Notes under the pieces: model-generated
Told to the model about the DNA's origin: nothing
What the model saw: the letters and a program-made list of their open reading frames with translations, nothing else
Database searches by the model: none
DNA from: Ruminococcus sp.
Lineage (GTDB): Bacteria; Bacillota; Clostridia; Oscillospirales; Acutalibacteraceae
Reading direction: 5' to 3'
DNA: 7,677 nucleotides
Assembly (NCBI GenBank): GCA_017502425.1
Contig: JAFVVB010000052.1
Location: 1-7,677, forward strand
In this document: piece after piece, positions 1 to 6,146 of the stretch
Numbering within the stretch: position 1 is the stretch's first letter
Layout: every line of letters starts with the position of its first letter
Made by a program: the position numbers and the translations under genes

Positions 1-1671
1 GTGTGCGATGAAAACGCACGTTTTTATAGAGTACTCGAGGACCTCAAATCTACATTCGGTCCATCTGTATGTCCGGTTATCGTTCCATTTATTGAAAATG
101 GCGAAGCTAATACATATATTAACCTTTTTGAGTATAAAGCTTACACATATGACAAGAGTGGTAACATCACTCCTTCTGATATTCTTCCTGAAATGGGCGA
201 CAGATTAGAGGGCTTAAGAGAAGCTATCAAAGAAGCTGTTGCTGAAACTTCTGAGGAACTCATGGAGAAATTCTTTGAGGGTGAAGAGTTCACTCCTGAA
301 GAGATTATCTTAGGTGTATCTCAGGGTGTTAAAGATGGTTCTTTATGTCCTGTATTCTGCGGTGATGCTCACTCTACATTTGGTATCGAGCAATTTATGA
401 ACTCACTTTCATGGCTTGCTCCTACTGCTGCTGATAAGGGTTCTGAAGTAGCTGTTGATGTTAACGGTGATCCTGTTGAGGTTGCAGTTAACGAAGCTGG
501 CGCTGCTGCTGCCGTTGTATTCAAAACCGTTGCTGACCCATTCGTTGGTAAGTTATCATACTTCAAGGTAGTATCAGGTAAAGTATCTACTGAGACACCA
601 CTTGTTAATATGAGAACCGGTAAAGAAGAGCGTATCACTAAGGTTCTTACAGTAAAAGGTAAGAAACAGGAAGATGCTGCATATGTAGGTGCAGGCGATA
701 TCGGTGCTATTCCTAAACTTCAGGCTACTATCACAGGTGACACACTATGCGCTCCTACACGTCGAGTAGTGCTCGAAGGCGTGAACTATCCAGCTCCATC
801 ATTCTCAATGGCTATGTATCCTAAGAAGAAGGGCGAAGAGGATAAGGTTGCTCAGGGTCTTGTAAGACTTGCTGAGGAAGACCCTACTATCAAGTTCGTA
901 AATAACTCTGAAACTAAGGAAATGGTAGTTTCAGGTATGGGTGAGCAGCACTTAGACGTTGTTGTATCAAAGCTCAAGAATAAATTCAACGTTGAGGTTG
1001 AGTTGAAGCAGCCTAAGGTTGCATATAGAGAGACTATCCGTTCTACATCTGACGTACAGGGCCGTCACAAAAAACAGTCCGGTGGTTCAGGTCAGTTCGG
1101 TGATGTTTGGATTAAATTCGAGCCATGCGAGTGCGATTCACTTGAGTTCGAAGTTCAGGTTGTTGGTGGTTCTGTTCCTAAGCAGTTCTATCCTGCAGTT
1201 GAAAAGGGCTTGAGAGATTCTATCAAGAAGGGTCCTTTAGCAGGCTATCCTGTTGTTGGCGTTAAGGCTATCTTACACGATGGTTCTTCTCACCCTGTTG
1301 ACTCTAACGAAATGGCGTTCAAGATGGCTGCTCAGATTGCTTTCAAGAATGGTATTCCACAGGCTAAACCTACTTTACTTGAGCCTATCGGTGCACTTAA
1401 AGCTAATGTTCCTGATGCTAACATGGGCGATATCATGGGCGAAGTTAACAAGCGCAGAGGTAGAGTACTCGGTATGAACGTAGGCGAAGACGGTATGCAG
1501 ATCGTTGAGGCTGAAGTTCCTATGGCTGAGATGGCTGACTTCTCAGTATATATGCGTCAGGTAACTCAGGGCAGAGGCTCATTCTCATTTGAATTTGAGC
1601 GTTATGAAGATGCTCCTACTCAGGTTGCTAACAAGGTTATCGAAGAAGCTAAAGCAAACGCTGACGACTGA
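1..1671 (+). CDS. Elongation factor G-like translational GTPase (FusA2/EF-G2 type), 5'-truncated
   Basis: This is an EF-G paralogue expected to bind the ribosome and act in tRNA-mRNA translocation or a related step. The 556 visible residues start inside the G domain near the G4 motif, so about 130-140 residues (P-loop, switches) lie off the left edge. The GTG at position 1 is an internal Val codon, not the start. Domains in order: end of the G domain with its alpha-helical insert (about 1-145), beta-barrel domain II (about 165-255), domain III (about 262-345, with GMGEQHLDVV), domain IV (GGSGQFGDVW near 361 and the tip GSSHPVDS with His431), and domain V ending in the YMRQVTQGRGSFSFEF stretch. 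The GRHKKQSGG signature resembles the EF-G-like branch (KKQ-GG) rather than canonical EF-G. Unusually, alignment puts Cys2 at the Asp of NKxD, and G5 reads CGDAH rather than GSA. Codon use is strongly biased, like the glycolytic genes. The family call is secure. Whether it is a working GTPase cannot be judged from this fragment. Confidence 0.93.
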   Translation: MCDENARFYRVLEDLKSTFGPSVCPVIVPFIENGEANTYINLFEYKAYTYDKSGNITPSDILPEMGDRLEGLREAIKEAVAETSEELMEKFFEGEEFTPEEIILGVSQGVKDGSLCPVFCGDAHSTFGIEQFMNSLSWLAPTAADKGSEVAVDVNGDPVEVAVNEAGAAAAVVFKTVADPFVGKLSYFKVVSGKVSTETPLVNMRTGKEERITKVLTVKGKKQEDAAYVGAGDIGAIPKLQATITGDTLCAPTRRVVLEGVNYPAPSFSMAMYPKKKGEEDKVAQGLVRLAEEDPTIKFVNNSETKEMVVSGMGEQHLDVVVSKLKNKFNVEVELKQPKVAYRETIRSTSDVQGRHKKQSGGSGQFGDVWIKFEPCECDSLEFEVQVVGGSVPKQFYPAVEKGLRDSIKKGPLAGYPVVGVKAILHDGSSHPVDSNEMAFKMAAQIAFKNGIPQAKPTLLEPIGALKANVPDANMGDIMGEVNKRRGRVLGMNVGEDGMQIVEAEVPMAEMADFSVYMRQVTQGRGSFSFEFERYEDAPTQVANKVIEEAKANADD

Positions 1672-1704
1672 TATAAATTTAGATAAGCAATTAATTTCCT
1701 ATAT

Positions 1705-1740
1705 AAAACCTCCGAATCGATATGTTTCGGAGGTTTTGTT
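1705..1740 (+). terminator. Rho-independent terminator of the EF-G-like gene
   Basis: A perfect 12-bp stem (AAAACCTCCGAA at 1705-1716 pairing with TTCGGAGGTTTT at 1726-1737) with a 9-nt loop is followed by TTTTGTT. It begins 33 nt after the TGA of the EF-G-like gene. The A-rich left arm gives a U-run in the other direction as well, so it may act on both strands. Confidence 0.9.
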
Positions 1741-1744
1741 ATGC

Positions 1745-1779
1745 AAAAAGGGACTGATTCTGTCGAATCAGTCCCTTTT
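1745..1779 (-). terminator. Rho-independent terminator of gpmI (end of the glycolytic operon)
   Basis: A perfect 15-bp stem (AAAAGGGACTGATTC at 1746-1760 pairing with 1765-1779) with a 4-nt loop lies about 15 nt beyond the gpmI stop. On the minus strand the stem ends in a run of five T. It sits 5 nt from the facing terminator of the EF-G-like gene, so the two convergent units have back-to-back terminators. Confidence 0.9.
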
Positions 1780-1793
1780 AAGTTTAGAAAATA

Positions 1794-3308
1794 TTATTTG
1801 ATAAGTGATTTACCTGTCATTTCTTCAGGCTGTGGAAGGTCTAAGATCTGGAGCATAGTTGGTGCGATATCAGCAAGACAACCGCCTTCTCTTAATTCAC
1901 AATCCTTGCCAACAACAACGAAAGGTACAGGGTTAGTAGTATGAGCAGTAAACGGTGAACCGTCAACGTCATACATTCTGTCAGCGTTACCGTGGTCAGC
2001 AGTGATGAGTGAAATACCGCCCATCTCTTTTACTGCATCAGTTACGGCCTTAACACCCTTATCAACAGCTTCAACAGCAGCTACTGCTGCTTCGAAGATA
2101 CCTGTGTGACCAACCATATCACAGTTAGCAAAGTTAAGGATAACAACGTCGTATTTACCGCTTTTGATAGCGTCAACGCACTTGTCAGTAACTTCGTAAG
2201 CACTCATGTGAGGCTGGAGGTCGTATGTTGCAACCTTTGGAGAAGCAACTAATATTCTGTCCTCGTTCTCATACTGCTTCTCAACGCCGCCGTTAAAGAA
2301 GAAAGTTACGTGAGCGTATTTCTCAGTTTCAGCAATTCTCAGCTGAGTTTTACCCATCTTTGAGAGATACTCACCCAAAGTGTTAGTAAGGCTCTGAGGC
2401 TTGAATGCAACCTCTACGTTTGGCATAGTAGCGTCGTACTGAGTCATACAAACGTAAGTGAGGTTAAATCTTCCGTTTCTTCTTTCAAAGCCTGTGAATT
2501 CATCGTCAACAAAGGTACGTGTGATTTCTCTGGCTCTGTCAGGACGGAAGTTGAAGAATACTACTGAGTCGTTAGCAGAGATTCTCTTAGCGCCATCGAT
2601 AACAGTAGGGATAACGAACTCATCAGTAACATCAAGCTCGTATGATTTTGCAACAGCATCAACAGGGTCTGCGTTGTGTTCACCTTCGCCGTAAACCATA
2701 GCAGCGTATGCCTTTTCAACACGTTCCCAACGGTTATCTCTATCCATAGCGTAGTATCTGCCCATAACTGAAGCGATTTTACCTACGCCGATTTCGTTCA
2801 TTTTATCAACGCACTGAGCAACGAAGTCTTTACCGCTTGATGGTGGAACGTCACGTCCGTCTAAGAAAGCGTGAACGAATACATCAGTAAGACCTTTTTT
2901 CTTAGCCATTTCAAGAATGCCGTAGAGGTGTGTGTTGTGTGAGTGAACACCACCGTCTGAAAGCAGACCGAAAAGGTGAAGAGAAGTACCGTTTTTAAGT
3001 GCGTTATCCATAGCGAGGTTTAATGCCTCGTTAGAGAAGAAGTCGCCGTCTTCAATAGACTTAGTGATTCGTGTCAATTCCTGATAAACGATTCTGCCGG
3101 CACCCATGTTGGTGTGACCAACCTCAGAGTTACCCATCTGACCATCAGGTAAACCTACGTTCATACCTGATGCACCGATCTCGGTTTTAGGGTTTTCTGC
3201 AAATATTTTATCAAGTGCAGGGGTCTGTGCAGCTGCGATAGCATTACCATCAGTAGGTGCTACACCGAATCCGTCCATAATAATTAAAGCAAGTGGTTTT
3301 TTAGCCAT
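1794..3308 (-). CDS. gpmI: 2,3-bisphosphoglycerate-independent phosphoglycerate mutase
   Basis: This cytosolic glycolytic/gluconeogenic enzyme interconverts 3- and 2-phosphoglycerate using two divalent metals (usually Mn2+) and a phosphoserine intermediate. Its 504 residues are the normal length for the family. The alkaline-phosphatase-type metal sites are complete: Asp12 (IIMDGFG) and the phosphorylated Ser61 (MGNSEVGH) with Asp438-His439 (TADHGNAD), and Asp397/His401 (NCDMVGHTG) with His456 (AHTTNP). The substrate-binding insert carries GVHSHNTHL (His122), LDGRDVPP (150-156), GRYYAMDRDNRW (183-194) and FRPDRARE (254-261). The ATG has AGAGGT 6 nt upstream (3315-3320), and 19 nt separate it from the tpiA stop, so it is the last gene of the pgk-tpiA-gpmI unit. 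No damage is seen. Mn2+ and pH dependence are known for Firmicute relatives and are not shown by the sequence. Confidence 0.98.
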   Translation of the reverse strand: MAKKPLALIIMDGFGVAPTDGNAIAAAQTPALDKIFAENPKTEIGASGMNVGLPDGQMGNSEVGHTNMGAGRIVYQELTRITKSIEDGDFFSNEALNLAMDNALKNGTSLHLFGLLSDGGVHSHNTHLYGILEMAKKKGLTDVFVHAFLDGRDVPPSSGKDFVAQCVDKMNEIGVGKIASVMGRYYAMDRDNRWERVEKAYAAMVYGEGEHNADPVDAVAKSYELDVTDEFVIPTVIDGAKRISANDSVVFFNFRPDRAREITRTFVDDEFTGFERRNGRFNLTYVCMTQYDATMPNVEVAFKPQSLTNTLGEYLSKMGKTQLRIAETEKYAHVTFFFNGGVEKQYENEDRILVASPKVATYDLQPHMSAYEVTDKCVDAIKSGKYDVVILNFANCDMVGHTGIFEAAVAAVEAVDKGVKAVTDAVKEMGGISLITADHGNADRMYDVDGSPFTAHTTNPVPFVVVGKDCELREGGCLADIAPTMLQILDLPQPEEMTGKSLIK

Positions 3309-3327
3309 GTTTTTACCTCTCAGTATA

Positions 3328-4095
3328 TTAAACGCTGGCAGCTTTTACGATAGCAGCGAATTTCTCAGCAACGAGTGAAGCACCGCCGATGAGACCACCG
3401 TCAACGTTCTCTTTAGAAAGAAGTTCAGCAGCGTTACCGTCGTTCATAGAACCACCGTACTGGATAGTAACACCCTGTGCACATTTCTCGCAGTAAAGGT
3501 CAGATAATACATTTCTGATGATAGCGCATACTTCCTCAGCCTGGTCAGCAGTAGCTGTAAGACCAGTACCGATAGCCCATACAGGCTCGTAAGCGATAAC
3601 GATTTTAGAAAGTTCCTCAGCTGTAACGCCCTGAAGTGCTACCTTAGTCTGGAGTGAAACAGTCTCAGCTGTGATACCCTGCTCACGCTCTGATAAAAGC
3701 TCACCAACACAGAGGATAACAGTTAAGCCTGCATCAAGAGCAGCTCTTACTCTCTTGTTAACAGTTACGTCTGTCTCACCGAAGTACTGTCTACGTTCTG
3801 AGTGACCGATGATAACATACTCGATGCCCATAGCTTTGAGCATAGGGGCAGAAATTTCGCCTGTGAAAGCACCTGATTTTTCCCAGTGGCAGTTTTCAGC
3901 ACCGATTTTAACGTTAGTGCCCTGTGTAGCATCTAAAGCTGTCTGTAAATCAACGTAAGGAACGCATGCGATAACATCGCAGTCAGCGTCTTTTACGAGT
4001 GGAGTGATCTGAGTGAGAAGCTCTTTAGCTTCAGCTGGAGTTTTATTCATTTTCCAGTTACCGGCGATGATAGCCTTTCTGACATTCTTATTCAT
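3328..4095 (-). CDS. tpiA: Triosephosphate isomerase
   Basis: This TIM-barrel enzyme, normally a dimer, interconverts dihydroxyacetone phosphate and glyceraldehyde 3-phosphate in the cytosol. Its 255 residues match the family. Active-site residues are all present: Asn13 and Lys15 (AGNWKMNKT), electrophile His98 (GHSERR), catalytic base Glu170 (AYEPVWAIGTG, with phosphate loop 6 following) and the phosphate-binding segments YGGSM (213-217) and DGGLIGGASL near the C-terminus. The ATG lies 7 nt after AGAGGT (4103-4108). The few residues before the AGNWKMN motif are typical, which supports this start. It follows pgk after 77 nt containing a hairpin and precedes gpmI by 19 nt. Position in the middle of the cluster means it depends on read-through past the hairpin after pgk, unless a promoter lies in the gap. 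None was convincing. Confidence 0.98.
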   Translation of the reverse strand: MNKNVRKAIIAGNWKMNKTPAEAKELLTQITPLVKDADCDVIACVPYVDLQTALDATQGTNVKIGAENCHWEKSGAFTGEISAPMLKAMGIEYVIIGHSERRQYFGETDVTVNKRVRAALDAGLTVILCVGELLSEREQGITAETVSLQTKVALQGVTAEELSKIVIAYEPVWAIGTGLTATADQAEEVCAIIRNVLSDLYCEKCAQGVTIQYGGSMNDGNAAELLSKENVDGGLIGGASLVAEKFAAIVKAASV

Positions 4096-4137
4096 AGTAA
4101 TTACCTCTTTTATTAAAGTTATTTATTTCAAATTTAA

Positions 4138-4157
4138 GGGCGGAACAAAGTCCGCCC
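4138..4157 (-). terminator. Intercistronic hairpin between pgk and tpiA (attenuator or RNA-processing element)
   Basis: A 7-bp perfect GC-rich stem (GGGCGGA at 4138-4144 pairing with TCCGCCC at 4151-4157) with a 6-nt loop lies 15 nt after the pgk stop. On the minus strand it is followed by TTAAATTT rather than an unbroken U-run. That fits a leaky terminator or a 3'-end stabilising structure, which would raise pgk mRNA over tpiA-gpmI. Full termination would leave tpiA with no obvious promoter. Confidence 0.6.
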
Positions 4158-4172
4158 ATATAGTATCAAAAA

Positions 4173-5381
4173 TTATTTATCGCCGATAGCTGCGATACCA
4201 GGAAGAACTTTACCTTCGAGGTATTCAAGTGATGCGCCACCACCGGTAGAGATGTGGCTCATCTTATCAGCAAAGCCGAGATTGATAACAGCTGCAGCAG
4301 AGTCGCCACCACCGATGATAGTAGTAGCATCGGTTTCAGCTAAAGCTTTAGCTACTGAGATAGTACCGTTAGCGAAGCACTCGTTCTCTGATACGCCCAT
4401 AGGACCGTTCCATACAACAGTCTTAGCGTTTTTAACAGCGTTAGCGTAAATTTCAGCAGTCTTAGGACCGATGTCAAGACCCATAATGTCAGCAGGGATT
4501 TCGCCAGTAGCGAAAACTTCTGTGTCAACAGGAGCGTCGATTGGATCAGGGAAGTTCTTAGTGCATACAGCATCAACAGGGAGTAAGAGCTCTTTACCTA
4601 AGCTCTTAGCTTTCTCGATCATTTCGAGACAGTAGTCGAGTTTAGTGTCATCAACGAGTGAAGTACCAACCTCTTTGCCTAATGCTTTAGCAAATGTGTA
4701 TGACATACCGCCACCGATGATGAGAGTATCACACTTATCAAGTAAGTTAGAGATAACGTTTAATTTATCAGCTACCTTAGCACCGCCAAGAATAGCTACG
4801 AAAGGTCTTACAGGGTTCTCAACAGCGTTGCCGAGATAGTCGATTTCCTTCTGCATGAGGTAACCAACAGCAGTTTCTTTGATGTGCTCTGTAACACCAA
4901 CAGTTGAGCAGTGAGCTCTATGTGAAGAACCGAAAGCGTCCATAACGAAGCAGTCAGCAAGGGAAGCAAGTTCTGACTTGAATGGCTCAAGATTCTTAGT
5001 TTCTTCTTTTCTGAAACGTGTGTTCTGGAGAAGAACAACGTCGCCGTCTTTCATCTGTGCAACAGCTTTTTTAGCATTCTCGCCAACAACCTCGTCGTCA
5101 TCAGCAAAAACTACTTCTTTACCTAAAAGCTCAGAAAGTCTTACAGCAACAGGAGCTAAAGAGAATTTCTCTTCAGGACCGTTCTTTGGCTTACCAAGAT
5201 GTGAACAGAGGATGAGCTTACCGCCGTCAGCTAAAATCTTCTTGATAGTGTCAAGAGCAGCAGTAATTCTGTTATCGTTAGTGATAACGCCGTCCTTTAA
5301 TGGTACGTTGAAGTCGCAACGGCAGAGAACTTTCTTACCGCTGAAGTTGATGTCGTCAACTGTAAACTTGTTGAGTTTCAT
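4173..5381 (-). CDS. pgk: Phosphoglycerate kinase
   Basis: This enzyme transfers a phosphate between 1,3-bisphosphoglycerate and ADP, giving 3-phosphoglycerate and ATP, in cytosolic substrate-level phosphorylation. Its 402 residues are normal for bacterial PGK. N-domain substrate-binding signatures are RCDFNVPL (21-28), Arg38 in NDNRITA, SHLGKP, QNTRFRKEE and DAFGSSHRAH. C-domain nucleotide-binding parts are LGGAKVADK, IGGGMSYTF, WNGPMGVSE, IGGGDSAAAV and the closing STGGGASLEYLEGK. The ATG is 8 nt from AGGAAG (5390-5395). It is the first gene of the pgk-tpiA-gpmI cluster. Firmicutes often have gap directly before pgk, but here trmL lies upstream with a 194-bp leader between, so pgk probably has its own promoter. 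That leader contains Rex-like and other palindromes. The gene is intact with biased codon use, as expected for a highly expressed enzyme. Confidence 0.98.
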   Translation of the reverse strand: MKLNKFTVDDINFSGKKVLCRCDFNVPLKDGVITNDNRITAALDTIKKILADGGKLILCSHLGKPKNGPEEKFSLAPVAVRLSELLGKEVVFADDDEVVGENAKKAVAQMKDGDVVLLQNTRFRKEETKNLEPFKSELASLADCFVMDAFGSSHRAHCSTVGVTEHIKETAVGYLMQKEIDYLGNAVENPVRPFVAILGGAKVADKLNVISNLLDKCDTLIIGGGMSYTFAKALGKEVGTSLVDDTKLDYCLEMIEKAKSLGKELLLPVDAVCTKNFPDPIDAPVDTEVFATGEIPADIMGLDIGPKTAEIYANAVKNAKTVVWNGPMGVSENECFANGTISVAKALAETDATTIIGGGDSAAAVINLGFADKMSHISTGGGASLEYLEGKVLPGIAAIGDK

Positions 5382-5441
5382 AAGTATTACTTCCTTTCAG
5401 ATTATATTGAAATTTTGTGTAAAATAATGCCAAATTTCTAC

Positions 5442-5459
5442 ATGTTAATTATATAACAA
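5442..5459. promoter_or_regulatory. Candidate Rex (redox repressor) operator over the pgk -10 box
   Basis: The 18-bp sequence ATGTTAATTATATAACAA matches the clostridial Rex consensus TTGTTAANNNNTTAACAA at 12 of its 14 defined positions, with both TGTTA/AACA cores except for one inner base. It covers the proposed TATAAT completely, the geometry of a repressor that blocks polymerase. Rex binds when NADH/NAD+ is low and controls fermentation genes and, in some Firmicutes, glycolytic genes. The AT-rich setting raises the odds of a chance match, and no rex gene is in the window. Confidence 0.5.
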
Positions 5460-5477
5460 TATACATAGTGTTTTCAA
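5448..5477 (-). promoter_or_regulatory. Candidate sigma-A promoter for pgk-tpiA-gpmI
   Basis: On the minus strand TTGAAA (5472-5477) and TATAAT (5448-5453) are 18 bp apart, predicting a start near 5441 and a leader of about 60 nt. An overlapping alternative is TTGACT (5479-5484), 17 bp, TATTGT (5456-5461). Two palindromes overlap these boxes. The region is AT-rich, so the precise boxes are tentative. Confidence 0.6.
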
Positions 5478-5492
5478 TAGTCAAAAACACTA
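5466..5492. repeat. Inverted repeat over the pgk -35 region, possible operator
   Basis: TAGTGTTTT (5466-5474) and AAAACACTA (5484-5492) are perfect 9-bp arms separated by 9 bp. They enclose and overlap both candidate -35 boxes. The spacing suits a dimeric regulator contacting successive major grooves, although the arms could also form an RNA hairpin if transcribed from further upstream. It does not match a regulator motif I recognise with confidence. Confidence 0.5.
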
Positions 5493-5516
5493 ATATTTTA
5501 CCCATATTTTCATACA

Positions 5517-5525
5517 ATTATATCA
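5517..5525 (-). promoter_or_regulatory. Possible upstream extended -10 promoter for pgk
   Basis: The minus strand reads TGATATAAT, an extended -10 element with TATAAT at 5517-5522, without a good -35. A start near 5510 would give a leader of about 130 nt that places both palindromes inside the transcript. This is a weaker alternative to the 5448-5477 promoter. Confidence 0.3.
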
Positions 5526-5575
5526 CATTAAATGCGATGAAATCGATGTTTTTGATATATGGACGAAATTTTAGC

Positions 5576-6073
5576 TCACCAGTGAAGATTATGCAGTTGA
5601 CCTTCTTCTAAAAGTGATGGATAATCCCACTGTCTTAAAGTCTCATAAGCGGCAATCGCCACAGCGTTTGAAAGGTTTAACGAACGTGCTTGATCTATCA
5701 TCGGAATACGAACACATCGGTCACGATTTTTTAATAGCAAATCTTCGGGTAAGCCTTTAGTTTCTTTTCCAAAAACCAGGAAAGCTTTATCGGGATACGA
5801 AACATCTGAGTGGCGGTTGAGTGCTTTGGTGGTGAAAAAATAAAAGTTTTCGCCTTTGTTTTTTTCAAAAAACTCTTCCTGATTTTCGTAGTATGTGATG
5901 TCTAAATACTGCCAGTAATCAAGACCGGCACGTTTAAGATGTTTATCGTTAATTTCAAACCCGAATGGTTTTACTAAGTGAAGTCGTGCACCGGTTGCGG
6001 CACATGTGCGGGAAATATTGCCCGTATTCTGCGGTATTTCGGGTTCAATAAGTACAATGTTCAGTTCTGCCAA
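5576..6073 (-). CDS. trmL: tRNA (cytidine/uridine-34 2'-O-)-methyltransferase, SPOUT family
   Basis: The product is predicted to use S-adenosylmethionine to 2'-O-methylate the wobble nucleotide (C34 or cmnm5U34) of leucine tRNAs, which aids codon reading. The 165 residues are typical of the short TrmL subgroup, which lacks the extra RNA-binding domain of SpoU/TrmH. Visible SPOUT motifs: IVLIEPEIPQNTGNISR (6-22), the FGKETKGLP segment of motif 2 (101-109), and RIPM followed by ARSLNLSNAVAIAAYE (122-144), which together build the trefoil-knot cofactor site. The start is TTG at 6071-6073, because no in-frame ATG or GTG lies near the conserved N-terminus and a good AGAGGTG sits 7 nt upstream. It lies upstream of pgk on the same strand with no strong terminator between, so some read-through into pgk is possible. 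The rare start codon may lower its translation. Confidence 0.95.
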   Translation of the reverse strand: MAELNIVLIEPEIPQNTGNISRTCAATGARLHLVKPFGFEINDKHLKRAGLDYWQYLDITYYENQEEFFEKNKGENFYFFTTKALNRHSDVSYPDKAFLVFGKETKGLPEDLLLKNRDRCVRIPMIDQARSLNLSNAVAIAAYETLRQWDYPSLLEEGQLHNLHW

Positions 6074-6080
6074 AAGTTAT

Positions 6081-6087
6081 CACCTCT
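6081..6087 (-). promoter_or_regulatory. Ribosome binding site that fixes the TTG start of trmL
   Basis: The minus strand reads AGAGGTG 7 nt before TTG. Similar AGAGGT sites precede tpiA, gpmI and luxS in this window, so this is the local standard and supports the non-ATG start. Confidence 0.8.
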
Positions 6088-6131
6088 AACCTATTTTAAA
6101 ATGGAGATAGTATTAATGCAAGTGTTTTTTG

Positions 6132-6141
6132 AAAGGGGGTG
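6132..6141 (+). promoter_or_regulatory. Strong ribosome binding site of the 61-residue glycine-zipper gene
   Basis: AAAGGGGGTG ends 5 nt before the ATG at 6147. It lies downstream of the in-frame TTG at 6129, so it selects the ATG and rules out the longer reading. Confidence 0.85.
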
Positions 6142-6146
6142 AAAAT

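Noticed and set aside
1..3. GTG at the first base as the start codon of the EF-G-like gene
   Set aside because: The encoded residues align to the middle of the EF-G G domain, so the P-loop and switch regions must lie upstream and the codon is an internal Val.
369..638. 89-residue minus-strand open frame inside the EF-G-like gene
   Set aside because: It mirrors domain II codons of the opposite strand and is low-complexity Thr/Ser/Ala. No start signal was seen.
5401..5406. TATAAT on the minus strand just before the pgk ribosome binding site
   Set aside because: The nearest -35-like TTGGCA (5428-5433) is 21 bp away, and the predicted start would fall at the ribosome binding site.
4978..5427. 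149-residue plus-strand open frame antisense to pgk
   Set aside because: It is a Ser/Leu-rich shadow of the pgk coding strand with no family signature and no upstream ribosome binding site. The pgk motifs are unambiguous.
6093..6121. TTGCAT-17-TAAAAT as the trmL promoter on the minus strand
   Set aside because: The boxes and spacing are good, but the transcript would begin near 6086, inside the ribosome binding site, leaving a leader of about a dozen bases. It was kept as a possibility only. The palindromic ATTTTAAAAT could also be a -10 for the small gene, but no matching -35 was found on the plus strand.
6129..6131. TTG as the start of the small gene (67-residue reading)
   Set aside because: The clear ribosome binding site AAAGGGGGTG lies after this codon and would itself be translated. 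ATG at 6147 is correctly spaced from it.
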